Origin: CAIUMH01 sp963758555
Lineage (GTDB): Bacteria; Actinomycetota; Acidimicrobiia; Acidimicrobiales; RAAP-2
Direction of reading: 5' to 3'
Assembly: GCA_963758555.1 (NCBI GenBank)
Contig: CAVWVW010000003.1
Coordinates: 1,736,001 to 1,800,000, forward strand
DNA length: 64,000 bases
Every line of letters begins with the position of its first letter. Within the stretch, counting starts at the first letter, position 1. Shown here one piece after another: positions 1-8,215 of the stretch. Under the pieces are notes generated by a model. That model was not told the DNA's origin and did not search any database. It saw only the letters and a program-made list of their open reading frames with translations. The translations under genes and the position numbers were made by a program.

Positions 1-126
1 GGCTACTTTCCTAGTCGAAGGTGCATGAGTCGCGCCAGATTAGACGAGCCCTCTGACCACCTCGGGGAGCCACCAAACCGCTCGGATCCGTCAGGCTCGC
101 CCGACGCCGATGCCTGCCGCGAATCG

Positions 127-2397
127 TCAGTCACGAAGCGACACGGGGAACGGTCTCGAGCCGACGATCCGAAGCCTCGTCGTCGGCCTCGTCATCGCGA
201 CGTAGAGCGTGCGGAGCCCTCGAGTGGTGGTGGAGCCTGGACGCTCGACGGAGGCATCGGCACCCCGGGCGGCGATCTCGGCGGGCTCGACCACCACGAC
301 GCCATCGAACTCGAGGCCATTGGCCTCATCAACCGCCAGGAGCACGAGGTTGGCCGAGAGCCCCGGCCCACCGTAGGCGCGAGGATCCACGATCTCCTGC
401 CCCGCCTCATCAAACGCCCGACGGATCGTGGCCAGCATCGCCCTCGGAGCGAGCACGGCCACGTGGCCCGGCGCGACGAGGGCGCGCTCTTCGATCGCCG
501 CCGCCACCACTGCCGAGGCGAGATCATGGGCTGGCACCTCGTCGAGGGTGGGCGTGCTGCCCGCGATGCGCACCGGGCGAGGTGGTGCGAGACCGGTGCC
601 GGAGGCTTCGAGGACGTGGCGAGAGAGCTCGATGACCTCAGCCGGCGTTCTGTACGACACGGTGAGCTCGACGATCTTCGGTGCCCTCTTGGGCGTCAGG
701 TGGGCGGCGACCTCGTCCCAGCCGCCGGGAGCCCACGGCCCCGTGGCCTGCGCGATGTCACCGACGACGGTCATCGAGCCCGACAACGAGCGCCGAGCGA
801 GCATGCGCAGCTGCATGGGAGAGAGATCCTGGATCTCGTCGACCACGATGTGACCGAAGGAGCGAACCTCTTCGTCGGCGCGTTCGCGTCGCTCCGGTTC
901 GCCGCCGTCGAGGCCTTGGGGCCAGGCGTCCTCCCGCCGCTCGGTGCGGCGACGTTGCGTCGCTTGGCGCCGTGGCCCAAGCAGCACACGGAGCTCATCG
1001 ACCAGCGCCGCATCCCCCGAGGTCCACGAGACCTCGTCGAGCGATGACGAGCGATCACGTTCGAGCAGCGCCCGCTCAGCCTCGCTCAAGACGCCTTCAC
1101 CCGCAGCCCGCAGCAGGGCGGGGGCACCGAAGAGGTCATGGAGCAGCTCGTGAGGCGAGAGCCTCGGCCACATGCGACGAAGGGCCTCGTCAAACTCGGT
1201 GGTGCGCCGGATCTGGCGCGTGAAGTCATCGAGGTCGAACTCCTCGTCGGTCAGATCGAGCCCACGACGGGCCTGGTGCTGGGCAGCGAGCACCAGCGCC
1301 ACCTCACCTTCGACGAAGCGTCGACGGGTGTTGTGGGCTCCAGGGCGGCGACGTGCCCGACGGACGACCTCGGCCGACTCCTCGGCGGTGAAGCGCAGCG
1401 TGGTGGCGCCAAAGGGGATCTCGACGTCAGAGCGAAGGGATCGCTGGCGAGTTCGCACGGCTCGAGAGAGCACCTTGACCATGCGAGGGTCGCCCTTGAG
1501 CCGCTCGACGGGCTCGTCGTCTCGACCGGTGACCTTGACCTCGGGCACCAGGCCCGAGATCGTCGACAGGGTCACCCCGGTCTCGCCGAGCGAGGGGAGG
1601 ACCTGCTCGATGTAGCGCAGGAACAGCGGGTTGGGGCCCACCATCAAGACGCCTTGGCGCTCCAGGGGGAAGCGGTGCGTGTAGAGCAGGTAGGCCGCCC
1701 GGTGGAGCGCCACCGCCGTCTTGCCGGTGCCAGGTCCGCCCTGGACCATGAGAACGCCTGAGAGCGGAGCTCGAATGATCTCGTCTTGCTCTCGCTGGAT
1801 GGTGCCGACGATGTCGCCCATCTGCCCGGTGCGCGCTTGGCCGAGGGCGGCGAGGAGCGCTCCAGGACCTCCTAGGACCAGGGCCTCATCGGCGAGCCCC
1901 TCGGGGCTCGAGCGGTCGCCGTCGACGGCATGGACGGCACCGTCGCCGCTGGCGAAGTACTCATCTTCAACCCCGAGCACGAAGCGGCGGTTCACGTGGA
2001 GGTGTCGGCGGCGGAGCAAGCCTTGGGGATCGAGACCGGTGGCTCGGTAGAAGGGCTCCGCCACCGGCGCTCGCCAGTCGACGATCAGGGGCTCACGGTG
2101 CTCGTCGGAGATCGCCAGTCGGCCGATGTGGAACGCCTCGGGGTGCTCAGGATCTTCTGTAGCCACGTCGATGCGGCCGAATGCCAGGGCTTGGTCGCCG
2201 ACCTCGAGCTGGTCGAGCCGAGCGAGCGACGTCCGCACCACGATGTCTCGCTCGGTGCGCGATTGGAAGGTACCGCCTCGCCCGGTGTCAAGGACGCCTT
2301 CGAGCATCTGTCGGGCCTCTTCGCGCATGAGCTCCAAGGCGTCATACGCACGATCGAGGAACGCCTGTTCTTTGGCGATCTCGAGCTCGTTCGACAT
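127..2397 (-). CDS. helD: HelD/HelR-type superfamily 1 helicase-like RNA polymerase recycling ATPase
   Basis: The 756-residue protein matches HelD proteins, which dislodge stalled RNA polymerase using ATP. An N-terminal coiled-coil arm (about residues 1-60) precedes the family-specific segment with IVDWRAPVAEPFY near residue 105. The Walker A motif GGPGTGKT lies near residue 220, the Walker B-like VVDEIQDLSP near 520, and the UvrD-type C-terminal motifs, including LYVAMTRP, near 735. The length is typical. The ATG at 2397 follows a GGGAGGTGAGG ribosome-binding stretch and a TAAACT -10 element. The gene stands alone, divergent from hemE. Assignment rests on motif order; a generic UvrD/Rep helicase is less likely because of the HelD-specific front end. 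Confidence 0.9.
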   Translation of the reverse strand: MSNELEIAKEQAFLDRAYDALELMREEARQMLEGVLDTGRGGTFQSRTERDIVVRTSLARLDQLEVGDQALAFGRIDVATEDPEHPEAFHIGRLAISDEHREPLIVDWRAPVAEPFYRATGLDPQGLLRRRHLHVNRRFVLGVEDEYFASGDGAVHAVDGDRSSPEGLADEALVLGGPGALLAALGQARTGQMGDIVGTIQREQDEIIRAPLSGVLMVQGGPGTGKTAVALHRAAYLLYTHRFPLERQGVLMVGPNPLFLRYIEQVLPSLGETGVTLSTISGLVPEVKVTGRDDEPVERLKGDPRMVKVLSRAVRTRQRSLRSDVEIPFGATTLRFTAEESAEVVRRARRRPGAHNTRRRFVEGEVALVLAAQHQARRGLDLTDEEFDLDDFTRQIRRTTEFDEALRRMWPRLSPHELLHDLFGAPALLRAAGEGVLSEAERALLERDRSSSLDEVSWTSGDAALVDELRVLLGPRRQATQRRRTERREDAWPQGLDGGEPERRERADEEVRSFGHIVVDEIQDLSPMQLRMLARRSLSGSMTVVGDIAQATGPWAPGGWDEVAAHLTPKRAPKIVELTVSYRTPAEVIELSRHVLEASGTGLAPPRPVRIAGSTPTLDEVPAHDLASAVVAAAIEERALVAPGHVAVLAPRAMLATIRRAFDEAGQEIVDPRAYGGPGLSANLVLLAVDEANGLEFDGVVVVEPAEIAARGADASVERPGSTTTRGLRTLYVAMTRPTTRLRIVGSRPFPVSLRD

Positions 2398-2430
2398 AGG
2401 CGGATCCTCACCTCCCGCGGGGAACGTTCC

Positions 2431-2436
2431 AGTTTA
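2431..2436 (-). promoter_or_regulatory. -10 element of helD promoter (TAAACT)
   Basis: TAAACT on the minus strand, 33 bases before the helD ATG, fits the actinobacterial TAnnnT -10 pattern. No clear -35 element is seen. A separate TACGAT at 2500-2505 (+) could serve the divergent hemE operon and would give a leader of about 80 bases. Confidence 0.4.
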
Positions 2437-2589
2437 TGACCTTCGAGAAGGGTCCTGCGCGACGAGGCCCTAGGACCGCTGATCGACTCGGTGGAGCCCT
2501 ACGATGGAGCGAGCCCCCCAAGAGAAGGACGCTATGCCCCCCACGCACGCCAGCCAGCGCCTCGTCGCCGCGAGCGAAGGTGCAGGCTC

Positions 2590-3644
2590 ATGAGCGACAG
2601 CGCCTTCTTGGACGTCTGCGAGGGCCGCGAGCCAGACCACACGCCCGTGTGGTTCATGCGGCAGGCCGGTCGATCGCTGCCTGAGTACCGCGCCACCAGG
2701 GGCACCGGCTCGATCCTCGAGGCCATCGCCCAACCCGAGATCGCGGCCGAGGTGACCTTGCAGCCAGTGCGGCGCTACGGCGTCGACGCCGCCGTGCTCT
2801 TCAGCGACATCGTGGTGCCGATCCATGCGATCGGCTTCGGCATCGACGTCGTCCCGGGTCGAGGCCCTGTGGTCGAGCAACCCTTCGCCGGTGCCGCAGA
2901 CCTCAAGCGCCTCCGGCCCTTGGAGCCCGAGATCGACCTGGCCTACGTCATCGAGACCGTTCGCCTGGTGAGCGCAGAGCTGGCGACGTCGGCCACGCCA
3001 CTGCTCGGCTTCGCAGGAGCGCCGTTCACGGTGGCCAGCTACCTCATCGAGGGAGGGCCGTCGAAGAGCTTCGCCAAGGTCAAGGCCCTCATGCACACCG
3101 AGCCCGCGCTCTTCGCCGAGCTGTGCGATCAGCTGGCCGATCTGGCGATCTCGTTCATCGGCGCCCAGCTCGACGCGGGGGCGGCGGCCTTCCAGCTGTT
3201 CGACTCCTGGGCCGGGGCGCTCACCCCGGCGGACTACGGACGCTTCGCTCTGCCCTCGACCAAGAAGGTCTTCGACAGCGCTGGGAGCTCGTGGCGTCCC
3301 GGGCATCCTCTTCGGCGTCGGCACCGGTGAGCTGTTGAGCCAGATGGCGACCTCAGGAGCGCAGGTCCTCGGCGTGGACTGGCGGGTGCCCTTGGATCTC
3401 GCCACGAAGCGCGCTCGGGCACCTCGTCCTCCAGGGCAACCTCGACCCCGCGCTGTGCCTGGCTCCCCTGCCGGTGGCCGAGGAAGCCGCTCGAGACGTG
3501 CTGCGCCGGGGGGCGTCGGCACCTGGCCACATCTTCAACCTCGGTCACGGCGTGCTGCCTGAGACCGACCCGGGCATCTTGGGAGCGCTGGTCGACCTCG
3601 TCCACGAAGAGGGCCGACTGCTCCAAGCGCAAGGCCCAGGTTGA
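2590..3644 (+). CDS. hemE: Uroporphyrinogen decarboxylase, two +1 frameshifts in this sequence
   Basis: HemE decarboxylates uroporphyrinogen III to coproporphyrinogen III in the cytoplasm. The N-terminal signature WFMRQAGRSLPEYR is at about residues 22-35, followed by ILFSDI-like VLFSDIVVPI and FAGAPFT. The ATG at 2590 starts directly at the family's usual N-terminus. The frame breaks twice: removing one G from the GGG at 3283-3285 and one from 3417-3419 restores FGVGTGELL, the family motif QGNLDP and the normal C-terminus ending at TGA 3642-3644. That stop overlaps the hemH ATG by one base. It is the first gene of hemE-hemH-hemY-lnt. The intact flanks and conserved residues on both sides of each shift argue for sequence error, not a pseudogene. 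Confidence 0.88.
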
Positions 3645-4570
3645 TGGCTCCGAGGACAGGCGTGCTGGTCATGGCGCACGGCACGCCCGAGCGCCAAGCG
3701 GACGTGCCCGAGTACTACACGCGGATCCGACGAGGGCGACCGCCGAGCGACGAGCAGCTCGCAGAGCTCCTCAGCCGCTACGACGCCATCGGCGGCATCT
3801 CACCCTTGGCACAGCGGACTGACGCCCAGGTGCGTGGGATCGCCGCTGCACTTGAAGCCCTCGACCCCGGCGCCTACGACGTCCGGCTCGGCACCAAGCA
3901 CACGGCCCCCTCCATCGAGGAGACCGCCGCGAGCTTCCTGGCCGACGGCTGCACCTCCGTCACCGGCCTGGTGCTCACGCCCCACTTCTCCTCCATGGGG
4001 ACCGGTGAGTACCTCGAGCGAGCGGAGAAGGCCCTAGGCAGCGACGTCTCCTTCACCGCCATCAAGCAGTGGTACGACGAGCCCGGCTTCGACGAGCTCG
4101 TGGCCACCCGGGTGCTCGACGCCCTGGACGGCCTCGAGGCAGCGGAGCACGACGGAGCGCTGGTGCTCTTCACCGCCCACTCGCTCCCCCTCCGCGTCCT
4201 CGAAGGTGGCGAGTACCCCGCTCAGCTGGCTGAGAGCGCTCGGATGGTGGCCGAGAGAGCCCAGCTCTCGAGCTTCGAGGTCGCCTGGCAGAGCGCCGGC
4301 CTCACCCCGGAGCCGTGGATAGGACCCGACGTCGTCGAGGTGATCACCTCCCTCCCAGATCGAGGGATCACGTCGGTCGTGGTCTGCCCCATCGGCTTCG
4401 TCGCCGACCATCTCGAGGTCCTCTATGACATCGACGTCCTCGCTCAGCAGAAGGCGCTCGAGGTCGGCGTGACGCTCAAGCGCACGCGCTCGCTCAACGA
4501 TGACCCTGCGCTGATGCGCATCCTGGCCGAGACGGTGGCAGCGGCATCGTCAAAGCCGGAGCGCTCATGA
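3644..4570 (+). CDS. hemH: Ferrochelatase (coproporphyrin ferrochelatase type)
   Basis: This 308-residue protein inserts Fe2+ into the porphyrin ring. In actinobacteria the substrate is usually coproporphyrin III, which fits the partner genes. Visible landmarks are AHGTPE near residue 11, the iron-site motif FTAHSLP near 178, and CPIGFVADHLEVLYD near 247, whose Glu is the second catalytic residue. The length matches monofunctional bacterial enzymes and there are no membrane segments. The ATG at 3644 overlaps the hemE stop; a TTG three bases earlier is less likely. The stop overlaps hemY as ATGA. Confidence 0.93.
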   Translation: MAPRTGVLVMAHGTPERQADVPEYYTRIRRGRPPSDEQLAELLSRYDAIGGISPLAQRTDAQVRGIAAALEALDPGAYDVRLGTKHTAPSIEETAASFLADGCTSVTGLVLTPHFSSMGTGEYLERAEKALGSDVSFTAIKQWYDEPGFDELVATRVLDALDGLEAAEHDGALVLFTAHSLPLRVLEGGEYPAQLAESARMVAERAQLSSFEVAWQSAGLTPEPWIGPDVVEVITSLPDRGITSVVVCPIGFVADHLEVLYDIDVLAQQKALEVGVTLKRTRSLNDDPALMRILAETVAAASSKPERS

Positions 4571-6039
4571 GTGCCCGACGCGAGGACGTCGTCGTCATCG
4601 GCGGCGGCATCACGGGCCTCGCTGCCGCCTTTGAGCTCACCGGTGGAGCCAGAGGTCCTCAGGCTTCGACGCCATCGGTCACCGTGCTCGAGGCCAGTGC
4701 TCGTCTGGGTGGCAAGATCACGAGCCTCGAGCTGCACGGTCGCACCTTGGATGCAGGACCTGACGGAGCGCTCGCCCGCCGAGCGGAGCTGGCTCAGCTC
4801 TGTGAGGACCTCGGCATCGCCGACCAGCTCCGGCCCATCGGCACCAGGGGCGCCACCGTCTTCGCTCGTCGCCAGCTCCGTGCGCTGCCCGAGGGGCTCA
4901 ACCTCGGGGTTCCGACCAGCTGGTCCGCACTTCGTTCGTCAAAGGTGCTGTCTCGTCGAGGATCAGCTCGGGCGCTGCGTGACCTGCTGTGGCCCGTTCC
5001 GGCGTCTCGGGGACACCTCCAAGATCGTGCCATCGGCTCTCTCGTCGAGACGAAGCTCGGCCGAGAGGTGGTCGCCACCTTGGTCGATCCCATGGTCGGG
5101 GGCATCAACGCCGGTCGAGTGGCCAACATGAGCGCAGCAGCGGTCTTCCCTCCCCTCCTCGACGCAGGCCAGAAGCGCGGCAGCCTCATGCGCGCCATGC
5201 GTGAGTCGCTACCGACGCCCCCGGCTGAGGGTGAGGCTCCCGAGCCCGCGTTCGTCTCTCTCTCAGGCGGGCTCTTCGAGCTGGTCGATCGGCTCGTGGC
5301 CGAGCTCACGGCCCGGGGCGTGGTCTTCCGCTGCGGCGCCGACGTCAAAGACCTCGTTCGTCAGGGAGGCGAGAAGCGAGGGTGGGCCGTCGACACCGCC
5401 ACGACCGCGACGAGAGCCGACGGCGTGGTGCTCGCCGTGCCTTCGTGGGCTGCCGCGCAGCTCCTGAGCGGCCACGACGATGAGGCCGCGGCGCTCGCCG
5501 GGCAGATCGACTACGCCTCAGTCGCCATCGCCACCTTCTCCTTCGCCGAGGAGGACCTCACGCTCCCCGAGCACGGGACCGGAGCGCTGATCCCCGCCGG
5601 ATCAGTGATCCCTGGGGGCGAGCTCGGCGGCCAGCGCTTCTTGGCCACGGCGCTCACCTTTCTCGATCGCAAGTGGCCCCACGTGAAGGTGGAGGGCACG
5701 ACGGTGCTGCGCGTCCACTGCGGTCGGATCGATGACCACCGCTTCGAGTCCCTCGATGACGCGACGCTCCTCGAGGCACTCGGCGACGAGCTCGGCCAGC
5801 TGCTCGCGGTGCGAGGCGCTCCTCGAGCGGCCACCGTGACCCGTTGGGAGAATGGCTTGCCGCAGTATCGGGTGAACCACCTCATGCGAGTTGCCGGCGT
5901 CGAGGCGGGCGTCGAGCGACTCGACGGCCTCGAGATCGCCGGAGCGGCGTTCCACGGCGTAGGCGTCCCTGCCTGCATCGGCTCGGGTCGTCTCGCGGCG
6001 CGTCGTCTCCTAGAGGACCTCGGCTCCCCCACTCGATGA
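4567..6039 (+). CDS. hemY: Coproporphyrinogen III / protoporphyrinogen oxidase, FAD-dependent
   Basis: The 490-residue flavoprotein oxidises coproporphyrinogen III to coproporphyrin III (CgoX) in the coproporphyrin branch, with oxygen as acceptor. The FAD-binding Rossmann motif VIGGGITGLAAAFEL is at residues 9-23, and the C-terminal FAD-contact stretch with GVGVPACIGSGR is near 470. Length and order fit the HemG/HemY family. It overlaps hemH by four bases and lnt by four bases (ATGA), so it is translationally coupled. CgoX rather than true protoporphyrinogen oxidase is inferred from lineage and from the adjacent hemE and hemH. A chdC (hemQ) gene to finish the pathway is not in the window. Confidence 0.9.
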   Translation: MSARREDVVVIGGGITGLAAAFELTGGARGPQASTPSVTVLEASARLGGKITSLELHGRTLDAGPDGALARRAELAQLCEDLGIADQLRPIGTRGATVFARRQLRALPEGLNLGVPTSWSALRSSKVLSRRGSARALRDLLWPVPASRGHLQDRAIGSLVETKLGREVVATLVDPMVGGINAGRVANMSAAAVFPPLLDAGQKRGSLMRAMRESLPTPPAEGEAPEPAFVSLSGGLFELVDRLVAELTARGVVFRCGADVKDLVRQGGEKRGWAVDTATTATRADGVVLAVPSWAAAQLLSGHDDEAAALAGQIDYASVAIATFSFAEEDLTLPEHGTGALIPAGSVIPGGELGGQRFLATALTFLDRKWPHVKVEGTTVLRVHCGRIDDHRFESLDDATLLEALGDELGQLLAVRGAPRAATVTRWENGLPQYRVNHLMRVAGVEAGVERLDGLEIAGAAFHGVGVPACIGSGRLAARRLLEDLGSPTR

Positions 6040-7579
6040 CCACGGTGTCGGCGTCTGCCCGATGGGGATCGGTCGGCCTCGGACTCGGCGGTGGCGCCGT
6101 GGCCGCGGCATCCCTGCCCCCCTTCGACGTGTGGCCGCTCGCCTTCTTGGGCGTGGCGCTCTTCTTGTTCGCATGCGAAGACCGTCCCGTCGGCACGCGC
6201 GCTTTGACGGGCTTCGCCTTTGGGCTCGGGCTCTTCATCCCGGGGCTCTGGTGGGCGCAGCACTTCAACTGGTATGGCGCGGCGCTGCTCATGCTCATCG
6301 AGTCAGCCTTCATGGCGGCTGCCGGGGCAGCGATGACGCCTGGTCGAGGGCGCACGCTCAGCGCCATCGGAGCGATCACCCTGCTCGAGGCCGCACGGGT
6401 GTCCTGGCCGCTTGGAGGACTGCCCATCGGGGGCATGGCCCTCGGCCAGACCAACGGCCCGCTGCTCGCCCTCGCTCGGCTCGCCGGCCCGATGGGCATC
6501 GTCCTCGGGATCGTGGTGCTCGCGGCTGGTGTGCGCGTCGGCGCTCACGGCGCTCGCCATGCGCAACACCCAGGCCGTCGAGGCAGGACGTCGCGGGCTC
6601 CACGCCGCCGCGCTGGTGGGGGTCGTGGCCCTTGGCATCGCCTACGGCGCCATCGCTCCCTCGGGAGGGCCCACCTTGGCCCTGCGCACCGTGGCCGCCG
6701 TCCAGGGCGGCGGTCCTCGAGGGACCTCAGCAGAGCAGGTCGATCCGACCTCGGTGACCAGGGCGCACCTGAGCGCGCTCGCCACGGTGCCCAAGGGGAC
6801 ACAGCTCACCGTGCTGCCCGAAGACGTCGTCGGGCTCACGCGACCGCTCAAGGGGAGCTGGCAGAACCAGGCGCTCTCGAGTGCTGCTCACGAGCTCAAG
6901 ACCACGCTCCTCGCCGGGGTCACGACCCCTGGAGGCCCGACCACCTTCCACAACTTCGTGGTCGCCTACGGGCCTCGAGGCCAGGTGCTCGGCACCGTCG
7001 AGAAGGTCCACCGGGTCCCCTTCGGTGAGTACGTGCCGGCTCGCTCGCTGCTCAGCCACGTCGCCGACCTCTCAGGGGTGCCCAAGGATGCGATCGTCGG
7101 CACACGACCAGAGATCCTGACCACCCCGGCGGGGCGTCTGGGCGTGCTGATCAGCTTCGAGGTCTTCTTCTCGGATCGGAGCGGCGACGCCGTCGCCCAC
7201 GGCGCCACGTTGCTCGTGGTGCCCACCAACACGACCTCGTACCCAACGAGCCAGATGCCAGCACAAGAGCTGGCGGCCGCTCGCCTTCAAGCCGTGGAGC
7301 GGGGCCGAGACCTCGTGCAGGCCTCGCCGACGGGCTACAGCGCCATCATCAACAACAAGGGCACGGTCATCGCTCGCTCCTCGCTCAGCGCGCAGCGACG
7401 TGCTGCTCGGCACCGTGGCGCTCCGCGGCGGGGCCACGCCGTTCTCGAGCATCGGCTCGTGGCCCACGCTGGCGATCGCGGCAGGTTGCCTGCTCGCCGG
7501 GCAGCTGCGCGCGACACAGCTCGAGGCTCCGTCGCCGCGCCAGGGTCCCAAGCGACGAGGAGGAGCCTGCCGGTGCTGA
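6036..7579 (+). CDS. lnt: Apolipoprotein N-acyltransferase, two +1 frameshifts in this sequence
   Basis: Lnt adds the third acyl chain to lipoproteins at the membrane. The N-terminal third is hydrophobic with several membrane helices; the rest is a nitrilase fold with VLPEDV (catalytic Glu region) and EKVHRVPFGEYVPAR (catalytic Lys region). At the expected nucleophile position the sequence reads LISFEVFF, with Ser where classical Lnt has Cys. The frame breaks at the GG 6540-6541 and near the CC 7379-7380; removing one base at each restores a C-terminal membrane helix region and the stop at 7577-7579. The ATG overlaps the hemY stop. Placement after haem genes is unusual in function but the gene is co-translated with them. 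Confidence 0.85.
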
Positions 7580-7643
7580 GCCCGACAGCGAGCCCACGCC
7601 TCACGCCCTGTGACGAGCGACCTCGGTCACGAAGGCGAGCTGG

Positions 7644-8138
7644 CTACTCGTAGTACCCCGAGTGGATGTAGACGCACGGGATGCCCTCTTCGACGTACAT
7701 CGCGTGGTTCTGCGGATCGTCTTCCAAGGCCAGCAGCAGCTCGAAGCCGGCGGCGCGCAGCTCTGCGACGATCCCCTGCTTGAAGTTGGTCACGTAGCTG
7801 TAGTCGGTGTGGTCGCGGATGATGAGGACGTCCCAGCGCAAGCCGTAGCGCTCGAGCCACGCCAAGGTCTGGGGCCGAACGCGGCGAGGGCGCCCGGTCA
7901 GGAGGACCACCTGGAGGCTCCCGTCGAGGAGCTCGAGCAGCCGTGCGATCTCCTCGATCACCGGGTCATCGCCACAGGCCTCGAAGAACGCGTTCCAGTC
8001 TCGCCGGCCCTGCTCGATGAAGTGCTGGCGACCGACCGCGTCGGAGAGCACGCCGTCGATGTCGAAGACCACCGCCCGACCTGGGGTGATCGGCGCCTGG
8101 TTGAGCGCCCAGTTCTCGAGGATCGCAGGAGTCGTCAT
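7644..8138 (-). CDS. HAD-superfamily phosphatase-like protein
   Basis: The 164-residue protein has HAD motif I as FDIDGVL near residue 25 (nucleophile Asp and acid Asp), motif II LLTGRPRRVR near 80, and a late acidic motif LALEDDPQN near 138. It is a small cytoplasmic HAD with little cap domain, resembling the phosphatase half of polynucleotide kinase/phosphatase proteins. The substrate cannot be told. A TAGGAT -10 box at 8148-8153 lies nine bases before the ATG, so the transcript may be nearly leaderless. It converges with lnt, 64 bases away. Confidence 0.75.
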   Translation of the reverse strand: MTTPAILENWALNQAPITPGRAVVFDIDGVLSDAVGRQHFIEQGRRDWNAFFEACGDDPVIEEIARLLELLDGSLQVVLLTGRPRRVRPQTLAWLERYGLRWDVLIIRDHTDYSYVTNFKQGIVAELRAAGFELLLALEDDPQNHAMYVEEGIPCVYIHSGYYE

Positions 8139-8215
8139 GACCGCACCATCCTACCGATGCCTCGGAAAACACCGAGATGCGTCACGAGGCACCGTGGGTG
8201 GGAAGATGAACGGCG

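Noticed and set aside
25..1047. 340-codon + strand frame opposite helD
   Set aside because: Composition is that of a mirror frame; helD motifs are clear on the other strand.
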